Shown piece by piece: positions 11,720-22,144 of a stretch of DNA of 64,000 nt. Below the pieces are notes generated by a model. That model saw nothing but the letters and a program-made list of their open reading frames with translations, was not told the DNA's origin and did not search any database. Numbering within the stretch: the first letter of the stretch is position 1; the number at the start of each line of letters is the position of its first letter. Made by a program: the position numbers and the translations under genes. The stretch is from Alentia gelatinosa (Eukaryota > Annelida > Polychaeta > Phyllodocida > Polynoidae). The stretch is from assembly GCA_950022655.1 (NCBI GenBank), contig OX465579.1, positions 40,217,950 through 40,281,949 of the forward strand. Reading direction: 5' to 3'.

Positions 11720-13327
11720 TTACTCAGTAACTCGATTCTCTATATATGCCTCTCTGCCCAGCACAATACGTAATACCCTATATATACATCCGTTCATTTT
11801 CATCATATCTCCATCGGTGGACCCTTCTAAAAGAAATGAACAGTGGTCTGCGATAGGAAGAATTGAACTCTTAACAATTTTCAGAGCTGTTTTCTTGCTA
11901 ATATATCTGCATATTTTCCGTAGAATCATGCATTTCTCATTTAATGCCTTTTGAAGTTTTTCCCCATGCTTTTTAAAATTTAAGCCACTATCTATAATAG
12001 CCCCCAGATAGTTGATTTCATCACAGGTAGAAACAATATCACCATTTATGTATAGATTTCCTCTCTTTTCTGGTTTTATTTTAGCCCTATTCCCATGATA
12101 AACTGCCTTTGTTTTCTGTGTATTTATACTTAACCCGTTCGCAGCATACCACATGCTCAAGTCCTCTAGGACAGACTGCATCGCTCTTTCTGCAGTCTGT
12201 ATGTCCAAACCATTAGTTACCACAACAAGATCGTCTGCATACATAAGTGAAAAACAATCCTGTATAAACTCTGACAAGTCATTTATGTAGATCAAGAATA
12301 ACACAGGGCCCAGTATGGAGCTCTGTGGTACCCCAAATTCCACATACTGACTTGTCGATGTACTATCACTATACCTAGTTCGACAACGTCGATTACTCAA
12401 ATATGATTCAAACCATCTCAGAAGTCTTGTGCCTACACCTGCTTCTGACAGCTTAAACAACAACAAATTATGATTCACATAGTCGAATGCCTTCTTTATA
12501 TCGATGTATAAGGCTAAGGCTACCTTGTTCTCATTGTCTAACTCAGCAAGATGTTGAACTAATTTCAGCACAGCGCCTCCTGTGCTTCTCAACTTCCGAA
12601 AGCCAAATTGATTATCATTAAAATAATTGTTTTGTTCCAGAAAATTATATAGTTTGGTATGCACAATACGTTCAAGTATTTTCCCTGTTACAGGGAGGAC
12701 GCATACAGGCCTCCAGTTCCACATATGGGTAAGGTCGCCCCTTTTTGGCAAAGGGGAGATCCTACCCTCTTTCCAGTGTTGTGGAAATTCACTGTGTATT
12801 ATCAGATTTTTTATGAGCAGGGCAAAATCTTCGATACAATTTAACAAGTTACTCCGTAATAAGCTACATTTAACCGCATTAATGCCTGATGATTTTCCTA
12901 CGTCAATTTTTGCTAGAATTGATTCAATGTCTCTTGTTGTGATGATACTAGTATCTATCTCGCAACCATGCAAATTACTTCTAACAACATAACGAAGAAG
13001 TGTGGCATCGCTTAGCCCATCATTCAGTTTCCTCCCAACATTACAAAAGAAATCGTTTGCGTAATTAGTGCAGTCAGTGATGGCAATCTTGACTTTAGTT
13101 GCATCATCTACAAAACTAATCTTGTCTTTACAGTTACCTTCTGGTTTTATCAATTCATTAAGTGCTTTCCAGTATTTCTTTGGATTGTTCCAATGCTTCT
13201 GTAATTTACCCTCAATAAAACTTCTTCTGGCGCACCGTAATTCCCTGCTTATTTTCCTTTTCATATCCCTCATTTCCCTTAATAGTTTAGCCTTTGCTTC
13301 TAGTGATAGCTTCTTTCCTTTCTTCAT
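11720..13327 (-). pseudogene. Non-LTR reverse transcriptase (ORF2, RT domain)
   Basis: A 535-residue open frame covers most of an RVT_1 reverse transcriptase that would copy the element's RNA at a nicked target. Ordered motifs are visible: GKSSGINAVKCSLL (about 150), WKEGRISPLPKRGD, NWRPVCVLPVTGKILE, NQFGFRKLRSTGGAV, YIDIKKAFDYVNH, FGVPQSSILGPVLFLIYINDL, and the catalytic YADD box in LMYADDLVVV (about 365), then INTQKTKAVYHG and INYLGAIID. The usual PQGS box reads PQSS, a likely damaging change. Upstream frames toward the endonuclease are broken between 13327 and 13518. It closely resembles the fragment at 9120. Confidence 0.9.
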
Positions 13328-13517
13328 TAACGTCCTACAAATTCTATTTTTCTTCCTCTTTCTTTATACCCTCCGTGATCCAACCAATATCCGCAAATTT
13401 ATCTTTGTGGTCCCTTAATGGGGCTTTCCTATCTAGGTAATTTTCTATCTCCTCTAACCATATGTTCCATAATCTAGTGCCTGCTGTGCCCTTGATTGTT
13501 TCGTTTCACATTCTTCT

Positions 13518-14299
13518 TTACACTAACTCATCTAGGTCTTTTTGAACTACCCTACAATAGTTTTTGGACTTTTTATCATTAATATTATGTCTTCCTTTAG
13601 TCTTCTTTTTTACAGCGAACACCGCTAGGTGGTCACTATGATAAATGTCCAGAGTTCCCTTACTTTGTATGAGTGATGCATTAGTGATGATTGCATCAAT
13701 GCTACTACTATTACCCAAGTTTGGTCTGGTAACCTCCGTAATTAAGCGCTTTCATCTCCATTTTCTAATCAGATCCATGAGATGTTATTCCTACAATCTC
13801 TTCATTGGCGTGCATCTAGGTTCATATCTCCTATAAACCAAAGTTCAGTCTTTTTGAATCGATCAGCTGTACAAATAGTTTCGACATATTCTAACAACTT
13901 GTCAATGTTATAACCAGGTGTTCTGTAGATATTTACAATCGTCATTATTCTATGCCCAGGTTTTTCTTTTTTTGCCACTATTGTTTCCAGTTTGTCTTCC
14001 ATTAGGCTGACATCAGATTCAATTTGGGTGTGAGGTGACCATTTCATGTCTACATATAGGCCCACACCTCCCCCTTTCCCTCTCGGTCTATCATTTCTGT
14101 AAAATGTGTGGTTCGGAATATCAACATGAGCGGACGGAATACCTGGTTTCAACAATGTCTCAGAGACACCAATTACATCAAATGAAATTAGGTTTCTAAC
14201 GAGGTGTACATTTTTATGGAAAAGGCTACAAATGTTCCAATGGCAGATCTTTATACCCTTGTCGTTCTTTATTTTGTCACATTGATGCGTCATTTTCAA
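13518..14299 (-). pseudogene. LINE apurinic-endonuclease domain
   Basis: Two frames (14299-13802 and 13718-13518) together form an exonuclease/endonuclease/phosphatase-fold domain that nicks target DNA. Visible blocks in order: ICHWNICSL, the catalytic E in VIGVSETLL, GKGGGVGLYV, IVNIYRTPG, FIGDMNLDAR, then SSSIDAIITNAS and YHSDHLAVFAV with the catalytic histidine. A frameshift near 13800 separates the halves. The methionine at 14299 gives a sensible ORF2 start a few residues before the domain. Confidence 0.85.
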
Positions 14300-15425
14300 T
14301 ACAGTAATCTTTTCCTATCTGGTGATGACTGAGATACATAATGATTATAGTGCACAGGGAAGAAATCACAACACAAATAGGTAAACAGTACAATGTTTAG
14401 ATGAACATACTCGCGGACTACATGGTCGGGCAGTATAGACAATAACCAAGTCATGACGTTGTCATGCATATCTAGGCTATTCAGGTTGTTGTGTGATTGA
14501 GCGTCCGATATAGTCTATGCCTTATCCTGCTGTAACGTCCATAGAATAAAGTTAGTCTTACTCACAGTGTTGATTGAAGAACTGGCTGTTTTCACTTGCA
14601 GTTTCCTATAGCATGTGTGCATGCGTGCATGTAGATACGGTACTGTGGTACGATAGCATAAGCCTGATAGCTCACTCCATCTCTCCGAATTTTTATGGTT
14701 GTGGGGCAGTAGTGAACGTAGTTTCTACCAGTCACATAAGTCCATATTCATCATGAAAAAAGTAAACATTTTATGTTAACATCAAGCACAGTCGTACACT
14801 CAAAATTAAATAATCCTTTTTGTGATAAGAGAAATAAAGAGAAATGAAAGAACATCCCATTATACATAGGGTTTTTATATTTAAATTATATTGAATGATA
14901 GCATGATCATGGCTGGCTAAAAAGCTGATTAGTCACTATCATTGTTAAATGTTAAGTTTTGTACCGCTTATTCATGAATCAATACATACTAAATGTAGCG
15001 AATTAGCGGGACAGACATGGAAGAATCTAGCTCTATACATAGCATATTATTGTTCACGATACTCATTTGAAACTGGTCACCTTACTAGCGCCCATCGAGT
15101 CCTGTATGGAAAACGACTGGAAAGCTAGAAGCCCATTTTCAAGAGTGTTAAGCATACACCATGCTATGCCCTTCTCTTTGTTCTAACAGAACATATAACG
15201 ACTCATTCATTTATCTATGACATAAACTGTGTTCACTGTATAAACTGTATATACTGTATATATTATATAAACTGTATATCAAACTGTATTGTATTAAATT
15301 GTATCCCGGTCCAGTATGGAACCTGGATACATCACACATCAAAAAATGTCATATACAATGCAAGGACATATAGCACATAGCACGTCACCGAGCCCTGTAT
15401 GGAGAACGGTTGGTGTTTCAGACCT
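14300..15425. other. 1.1 kb non-coding gap between SGNH and endonuclease frames
   Basis: I find no coding frame here. There is a run of TATACTGTATATA-type repeats (15238-15290) and two diverged copies of a unit containing CCTGTATGGA(A/G)AACG (about 15104 and 15393). It may be a normal inter-ORF spacer, an inserted non-autonomous element, or the junction between two independently inserted elements. Confidence 0.4.
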
Positions 15426-16121
15426 TTATAAATGGTTTCCATTCAGCTGGTTCTTCAAGAACACTTTCTCAATCTCATGGGCAATTTTTGCTTGCGCTTG
15501 AGGGCTTGGGTGTACCCCATCTTCTAAACATTCATAATTGGGGTATTTAGTTCCGCCTTTATGTTTTGGATGAATCACATGATCTATCCTTGGGGTTAAG
15601 AGATGTGCAGATCTGTTGAGTTTATCGATCTCCACATTAAGGTCGATAACTGCTTTGTAAAACATGGATTGATCTTCTACTAATTCCGGGTATGGGATGC
15701 CTTTGTTGCACAAAATCAATGAGAGCGAATGCTGACTACAAATGGCCACTTTTATCTCTGAAGAAATTTCCTCAACTTTAGAGATTAAATACTGGTACTC
15801 CTCTATAATCCTGTTCACAATGGTTCAATCCCTTGTGCTGTCAGAGGCTATTATCATATCAATTGAGGAATTAATCTTTGTAATGTCATTAATTCCGGCA
15901 AGGATATAAACAGTTTTTACCTTACGGTCATGCGCTAGCAAGTTGCCTAACTCCTGGTGTATCCGTTTCATCCCGGCTCCGGGTAGGCAGCGTAGGCAAA
16001 GTTTGAAGTTCTGCACCGTTTCACCTAATATATCTCCAAGACCCCGCGTCCTCGAGTCACCAACGATCGCAAAGTTTGGTTTTGTTATCTTCCAGTTTGG
16101 ACGAATACTTTTACTGTACAA
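15426..16121 (-). pseudogene. LINE-borne SGNH/GDSL hydrolase domain
   Basis: Two frames, 16121-15825 and 15818-15426, give the blocks of an SGNH-fold esterase in order: nucleophile block FAIVGDSRTRGLGD (the GDS serine), the glycine of LPGAG, the N block YILAGINDIT, and the His/Asp block DGVHPSPQAQAKIA. Together they make a domain of about 230 residues, usual for the family. Esterase domains are known in ORF1 of CR1-type LINEs, where they may act on lipids or acyl groups; the biological role is uncertain. It starts ten bases before the end of the NADAR frame, in another frame, suggesting NADAR-SGNH were one polypeptide before an indel near 16115. One further indel near 15822 splits it. Confidence 0.85.
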
Positions 16122-16667
16122 CCATACTCTCGCGGAGTTCCATCAGTATATGACCAAGTTTATTTCTACCCTTGTAAGAGTTCATTTCGTACAGTCGGCT
16201 CTTCCGGGTTGCACCCTCTCCCCAGAAGTGGTCGTCCGTCGATTTGACGAGCTTTAGGTCTCCGGACATGGAACAGTATATCCTGTAGATATTTATTTTG
16301 CTGAAATTTCTCATATACTATTTCTTTCATCACCCTGATTTTATCCACTTCTCAGGCTTCTCCTAGGTCTCCCTTTCCGATCTGTTTTCCGACTTGTTTC
16401 ACTGCGTATGGTTTATCCATCCCCATGATTTTTTTCGCTAGCTCATCGTTTTTTTAAATATTTACACTTCTTATAAACGTATGCCTTCTCTACAGAACGA
16501 AAGTTGACCTCATTTTTGTCCACCATTAACATCAATTTGCCACAGTGAAAGTTGGATAATGGACATTGTTCACCGTTGAACAGAATGCCAGATTTGCTAC
16601 GTATAGCACCTCTTGGGATTTCAACATTATCCTTATTATCGTCATTAACAGGAGGTTCTGTATCCAT
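16111..16667 (-). pseudogene. LINE-borne NADAR (YbiA-like) domain
   Basis: Pieced over three frames, this is a NADAR domain: FNGEQCPLSNFHCG and SVEKAYVYKKC (matching the family's F..LSNF and S.E.AYQ..KA), then ELAKKIMG, VGKQIG, IRVMKEIVYEKFQQNKYLQ, and finally LKLVKSTDDHFWGEG and GRNKLGHILMELRE, which match the LVE.T.D..WG.G and GKN.LG..LM.LR ends of the family. E. coli YbiA has the same order and spacing. NADAR proteins act on N-glycosidic/ADP-ribose chemistry; some reverse guanine ADP-ribosylation of DNA. The ATG at 16667 is a plausible start. Damage: frameshifts near 16450 and 16290, and a TGA where the family has tryptophan (about 16356). The domain identity is secure; its job in a retrotransposon is not known to me. 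Confidence 0.85.
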
Positions 16668-16689
16668 AGCTATGTCTAGGAGCCTTTCA

Positions 16690-16941
16690 TTTATGCTCTG
16701 CCCTAAGTTTCGATCGGGTTCGTTCTGCCTCCCTTATTTTTTTTACTTAGAGACTGGGGCAAGTCTTTCACTCGATGTGTGGTTTGTGGCTTGAGTCTGG
16801 CCAGTCTGCTCAGCTGCATTTTCAAGGCTGATAAACCTTCCACCTATCACGGCTCCTTCACTAGTAGTCTTGGCTGGTACACCCTTGAGCTTGGCCTCTC
16901 TCACTGCAGTGCGCAATGTATACCAAGCTTCCCTTTGTTCT
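16690..16941 (-). pseudogene. LINE ORF1, C-terminal part (downstream of nested insertion)
   Basis: Directly beyond the inserted element, the ORF1 frame resumes in register: EQREAWYTLRTAVREAKLKG and a linker to APVSK, reaching TAA at 16745-16743. A one-base change in the neighbouring A-run would instead lead into a basic tail (REAERTRSK) ending near 16690. Resumption of the frame at the exact base after the element is the evidence that the insertion left no target duplication. Confidence 0.7.
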
Positions 16942-17741
16942 CATTACCCCTACCCTGGATAAAAGGAGAGAAGCAGGGGCTTGGGAACATAAAATTTTAT
17001 TGAATTTTATATGGTGGTATATGGTAAAATTTTATGCCGACCTTATTGGACGACATATGAATATGATATTAATATGAGTAATAAGGTAAAGGTAATTGAC
17101 AAATAGAGTAACGGTCAATTATGATAAGAAAATATGATATACAATATAAATGTTAATTGTATGTGATACAATACATGGTAAATTGTATATGGTAAAGAAA
17201 AATGGCCTACGTGAGTAGGAAAAAGGATAAAAAGGGGCCTACGTGAGTAGGAAAAAGTAGTGAGGTTGAGGGTGGGTGGGACGAGAAAGACTGGAGTACG
17301 TGTGTACTGCAGTGCAGCTGGAGAAGAAGTGAGACCGGGACCGATGGCGTGGCCGCGCTCGTGACTGCGCAGTACGTGTGAAAGCCGCTAGGGGGCAGGA
17401 GGGCACTCGTGTCGCGCGAGAGGGGGGAACACCAGGGGGAGCAATGACCACCCCTGACCAAAGGCCATGAGTAACCCATTACCCCTACCCTGGATAAAAG
17501 GAGAGAAGCAGGGGCTTGGGAACATAAAATTTTATTGAATTTTATATGGTAGTATATGGTAAAATTTTATGCCGACCTTATTGGACGACATATGAATATG
17601 ATATTAATATGAGTAATAAGGTAAAGGTAATTGACAAATAGAGTAACGGTCAATTATGATAAGAAAATATGATATACAATATAAATGTTAATTGTACGTG
17701 ATACAATACATGGTAAATTGTATATGGTAAATAAAAATGCC
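16942..17741 (-). repeat. B1-A2-B2 block, copy 1
   Basis: On the minus strand: B1 (17741-17477, 265 bases), A2 (17476-17280), a 73-base linker containing a short duplicated GGCCTACGTGAGTAGG motif, and B2 (17206-16942, 265 bases). B1 and B2 are almost identical. The B1/A2 junction reads GGTAATG-GGTTACTC, the same join that a circularised element would have. This defines both element ends to the base. Confidence 0.9.
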
Positions 17742-17750
17742 AAAGAGCCA

Positions 17751-18932
17751 TTAAAAGGAGAGGGTGGGAGGGAGTAATTGAGAGTTTTTGTTGAGTAGGG
17801 ACTGTACCAATGCACGGTTGACTGAGTCGGCGTCATTGTTCTTTATGTAAGTCCTATGAGCGTTAGACCTCCAGCCGCCATACCTTTGGATGGAGAGTTC
17901 TGGCATACCGGCCTGGTATGCCTGGGTAGCTGCGGCCTTGCGAAGGCCATGCAGCGTAAAGGTAGGCGGCTGGTGTGCAACTTGCAGAATGCCTTTCCAC
18001 TCTTTAGTGAGGATCCTGGTCGTAACGGTCGCTCCGTGTACGTGCTGGAGGAACGGGTCCTCGGGGCTGGCCGTAGGGGACGCCACCAACATCTGACGTA
18101 TAGCACGTACCGGGCAGAACCGCGGATCGGGTGACTCCTGCAGCGTGACCGTTTTCTCCTCTCCCACGTGCTGCATGTTTTTGGCGGCTTTCACCCGGAC
18201 GGTCACGCGTCGACGGCCGACCACCACATCCCGGCGTGATAGGTGTCGCGCCACGTCGTACCCCGAGGCCGTCGGGGGCGCCACTTCGCTCTGCCTGAGA
18301 GCCGCGTAATAAATGATCAGGATGGCGGCCCGTAGAGCGAGGTGAATTGGAGAGTCTGTAAGAGCTGCGAGGACGGCCCGGATCACGGCCAACGGCACTG
18401 GTGGTTTCACGTTGGGCTGATAGGTCTTGTTTCGCCGCATCGCCTCGAGGGCCCGCCTGATCCGGAAGTCCTCCGTGGGTGGGACATCCCCTCCCGTCAG
18501 TCGCAGGTGCGACCGCACGTGTGAGAGGTGATTCGCGACCGTGGCCGGCGAGGGGGCGTGGTCCGCGACGTATTCGAGGTACGCCGTGGTAAAGCTCACC
18601 GTGGGCCTCTGCGGGTCCACCCCCATCCGCCGGCAGAACGCGAGGTAGGTCGCGACGGCGCTCCGCTGGTTCGCGACCGTTCCGGGGGCACGTGCCTCTG
18701 ATTGTCGAGCAGATGCCCTCGTCTGGAGACAGCGTAGCGCCGGATCTGCATGTGAGACGTAGAACAGGAATAAATGCCGCGTGAGTACATGGCATAATTT
18801 CAGTGAGGGAATGGCCGCTTTGTCAAATTCCCTCGAGGTCAGGTGAGCACGGCTGAGGGCATCCGCCACGGTGTTGAGTGCCCCCGGAACGTGCGTGTAG
18901 ATGAAGTCGATCGGTAATTTTGCCTGGACCAT
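17751..18932 (-). pseudogene. RNase H tail plus tyrosine recombinase, copy 1
   Basis: A 393-residue frame. Residues 1-35 are the end of RNase H (GALNTVADALSRAHL). The rest is a tyrosine recombinase that would integrate the circular DNA. It has an N-terminal SAM-like part (VANQRSAVATYLAFCRRMG) and the catalytic set: R in AALRQSEVA, HxxR in LHGLRKAAATQAYQAG, then GGW, and the nucleophile Y in HRTYIKN. All catalytic residues are present. Compared with copy 2, a deletion of roughly 17 bases near 18820 fuses RNase H and recombinase, which normally overlap in different frames. Confidence 0.9.
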
Positions 18933-20567
18933 TCAGGCTTGGCGGGCACACTCCGCAAGGACTGAGTTCCTGGCCCGTCCGGATGTGAGTGCCTGGACGG
19001 TGCCCAGGTTATCACAGAAGACTTCTACCCGCGTGCCTCGATCCCGGTCGGTGAGGAACGTATTCATCGCGAATATGGTGTTAAGTGCCTCGAGCTCGGC
19101 GATACAGTCGACGGGGTCGCTGACAGGGCACACCTGCCCGGAGTACGAGTACTTCCCGTCTGTACCTCCGATGCCCGAGAGGCACGCATCGACGATGATA
19201 CACTTGGTAGGCGGGCCGCGAGGAATGAGGGCGTTGCCGTTCCAGCCCTCAGCGAAGCGGAGGAACCATTGCAAGTCTTGCCGCATCTCGGCGTTGATAT
19301 TGACGTAGAAGCCGGACATCCTCCGTAGGGCCTCGAGCAATTTACTCACGAACGGCCGGGCCGGCCGTATGCACTTCGACACGTGAAGTATTTTGCCGAG
19401 GACCGATTGGAGTTGGCGCTTCGTGAGTGATCGTTTAGCTGAAACCGCCCTCACATGCGCCCGTACGTCCAGCAGCTTGTCCTCGGGGATGGTGAGAGAC
19501 ATCTCCGGGGCATTGATGATAATGCCCAGCCACGTAACGACCGGCGCCGGGGTCTGTGCCTTCTCTCGTTTTTCCGGGAGCCCGAGTTCGTTCAAAAGCT
19601 CACGGGCGATGTTAAAGTCGGCGGTCGCCTTGGTCCGGCTCGGGGACAGGATGATCAGGTCGTCCAGATACATACATGCCTCGACCCCCTTCTGGCCGAG
19701 GATACCCACGATGCAGTCTGCCACGCACTGCATGTGGTACGACGAGGCCTGGGCACCAAACGGCATGGCCGTATCACAGAAGTACCCGTCCTCCCATGCA
19801 AAGCATAACAACGGCCAGTCGAGGGGGTCGCACCTGAAGTTCTTATAGGCCCTGGCGATGTCTATGGTGGACATATAGCTACCGGGCCCGGAGGCCACCA
19901 GGCGGCCGACGAAACTGTCGACGGTCGGGAGGCAGTGGTCGCGCTCCTGCCCGTAGACTGAGTTTTTGATGATATACCCGTTAACACTTTGCTCCCTTGG
20001 GTAGGTCATATCTGTAATGACACGCCGGTCGTTGGAGGCTCGCTTTTCCCGTGTCATTAGAGGCGACACGTGGCACCAGGGTGAGAACGGAGGCTCCTGG
20101 AATGGCCCCAGGAGATTACTGTGTCCGCGCTCCTTTCTGATAAACGTTCTGATGTGCTCTGGGTACCCCGTGGCGCTGGGATGATTGGGTACCCCTCGGG
20201 TGTCGCTGGTCGGCCCGATGTACCCCAGAGGGAACCCGTAGCGCACGAAGTCCAATAGCTCCCTCCTCTCCGGTGCCTCTCCGAGGTAACGTACCCAGGC
20301 CGGTACGTTGAGGTCGGATGGGAGCTCGATCCGTGCCCCCAGTGCGTTTGGCAGCCCGGTTTGCCGCACCTCCGAGTAGATGTATGCGTGTCCCGGCGGC
20401 CCGGGCCCGGCGAAGTCCGGCCAGTGGGCCCGCCTGTGGTCTGCGAACGCCCCGGGGTCCGTCCGGATGCCGGGGGAGGGGACACCGGTCTCACAGACCT
20501 CCCTTATGGCCGAGAAGTCTGGCGGAGCGGCTGTGTCCATTTCTCCCCGGGGCAATTGCCAAGGCAA
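18933..20567 (-). pseudogene. Reverse transcriptase-RNase H, copy 1 (nonsense-truncated)
   Basis: A 544-residue frame. RT motifs: RVITDMTYP and NGYIIKNSVYG (about 155-180), STIDIARAYKNFRCDPLDWPLL, DTAMPFGAQASSYHMQ, the catalytic YLDD in CMYLDDLIILSP (about 305), and VTWLGIIIN. RNase H follows: IIVDACLSGIGGTDG, IAELEALN, VEVFCDNLGTV. The frame stops at TGA (18935-18933) exactly where copy 2 has tryptophan in CARQAW. The last RNase H aspartate (VADALSR) lies in frame just beyond the stop. One substitution therefore disables an otherwise open RT-RNase H. The true start is probably upstream of the methionine at 20567. Confidence 0.9.
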
Positions 20568-20610
20568 TTACTCGCTGTGCACGCTGTCACTGATAATACT
20601 GGGAGTGGAT

Positions 20611-21846
20611 TCAGTGGGGCGTGTCGTAAGTGTCCTTTTTGCTCGCCACGTGTCCGGCGGGAGGTGTTGTTGACACGTGGGGTGTTGCGTCACCCCTGAT
20701 GCACCCTTTGATCGTTGAGCCCCCCTTCCTCTGTGGTGCGGACGTACTGGGCGGGGGGGGGAGCGACGCGCCTCGCTCACTCGCGGGGCGCGTCCGGTCC
20801 GTTTTTTTAACTTTGTTGTGGGAGCGCTTTGGTGTCGGCGGCGCGAACCGAGTGTCCGGCTTGGTGTGTCCGGCGTGGTGCGGGTGTCGGTGTAGGCAGA
20901 GTACTGTCGTACCCCACGCCGTACGATAGCTTGCGGTTACAGGCGTGGATGGAGTGTGTGCACATCCTGCCGACCGAGTCGCAGAAGGAGCACACGTGTA
21001 ACCACTTAATTCCCCGCTCCTGGTGGCTGGTGCGCTGGCGGCACCCCCTCTCCGAGTTGTAAGCCCGGCATGGCAGCTCGTGCCCGCCGGACTTGTCTCC
21101 TCCTTGACCAGCACCGTTCCCACCCGTAGGGGTCATGGCCAGACGAACCCGTTTATCCTGGATTCGTACATGATCCGACCAATAAATACGTCCTGCCTCC
21201 ACCTGGTCAAAAATGAAGTTAGACCAACGGCGCACGCCGGCCCACGGCCGTGCCTGCGCGTCCACGGAGACCTGGTGGAGGTGGCGATACATATCCTTAC
21301 GGTCGCACTCCTGGGTAGCACGGTCGTCCTCCATGAGGGCCAGGAAAGCACTGATGTACTCGAGGGGGCCCAGCGTACCCCTGACCTAGAGTTTCTGACT
21401 GAGGGTATATATCCCCTCACGGTCCACAAACATGAACGGCTTTGAAATTAAACGAGAAGTGGTCAAATCTGAGGCCAACTTACCAGCCGTTCTATCATGT
21501 CGTAGGGCCTCACAGTCGAGCTCCCTTTGTAGAAAATCCTCCGGCACGAACCGCCCCCGCAGCTGCCTCGGTGGTGGTAGCCGTGCGGTCTGCTCGTTCG
21601 CCCATTCCCTGGTCCGGGCCTCCACGGCTGTCGGTTCCGTCGACGGCCTCTGTTGATGACCTCCATCATGGTATCCATCTTGTTCTCCAGGGCGGTCATC
21701 CTCGAGGACTTAACGATCGAACCGTTGTCGGAGACCGACGCCACATGCTCCGTACCCATTTGCCTCGAGTCCGTGACCGTACCTTCTGTGTCCGGTCCTT
21801 GGGATGGTCCAGCGACGGGGTTGCTGCGGGTATTCAGTGGACCCAT
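20611..21846 (-). pseudogene. Gag-like region, copy 1 (frameshifted)
   Basis: Pieces in three frames align in order with the intact gag of copy 2: MGPLNTR at 21846, then the block LPPPRQLRGRFVPEDFLQREL, then DRKDMYRHLHQVSVDAQARPWAGVRRW and YWSDHVRIQD, then the Cys/His tail WLHVCSFCDSVGRMCTHSIHACNRK. Breaks lie near 21640, 21360 and 20820. The Cys-His cluster probably binds RNA or zinc. The function as a structural protein is inferred from its position before RT. Confidence 0.7.
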
Positions 21847-21946
21847 GTTGTCCTCTACTTCTCACTCGTGATGCGTGTTCCTCGTGGTAGAATGGACGTG
21901 CCGGCCTATACTCGTGGAGTGAAGGCAGCGAGCATGTGGCCAAAAA

Positions 21947-22144
21947 GACGAGAAAGACTGGAGTACGTGTGTACTGCAGTGCAGCTGGAGAAGAAGTGAG
22001 ACCGGGACCGATGGCGTGGCCGCGCTCGTGACTGCGCAGTACGTGTGAAAGCCGCTAGGGGGCAGGAGGGGCGCTCGTGTCCCGCGAGAGGGGGGAACAC
22101 CAGGGGGAGCAATGACCACCCCTGACCAAAGGCCATGAGTAACC
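21947..22144 (-). repeat. Split direct repeat A1, copy 1
   Basis: This 198-base terminal segment is repeated with few differences (one base of length) as A2 at 17280-17476. It begins GGTTACTCATGG at the outer edge. Lying 5' of gag, it probably holds the promoter or leader. The A2 copy allows full-length sequence to be regenerated through a circular intermediate. Confidence 0.9.

Larger units (their letters stand above)
16942..22144 (-). mobile_element. Ngaro-like (DIRS-order) tyrosine-recombinase retrotransposon, copy 1
   Basis: A complete element of 5203 bp on the minus strand: GGTTACTC at the 5' end (22144) and GGTAATG at the 3' end (16942). The layout is A1, gag region, RT-RNase H, tyrosine recombinase, B1-A2-B2. 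Split direct repeats of this form are the hallmark of PAT/Ngaro-type DIRS elements, which integrate as circles by tyrosine recombinase instead of an integrase. I see no methyltransferase domain between RNase H and recombinase, so Ngaro-like fits better than PAT or DIRS1. It is GC-rich against an AT-rich host. Decay is moderate: frameshifts in gag, one nonsense codon in RNase H, and a small deletion before the recombinase. Confidence 0.9.

Noticed and set aside
18004..18795. 263-residue frame overlapping the copy 1 tyrosine recombinase
   Set aside because: Arg/Pro/Gly-rich shadow frame of the recombinase; only its first 60 or so residues match the natural RT-RNase H tail seen in copy 2.
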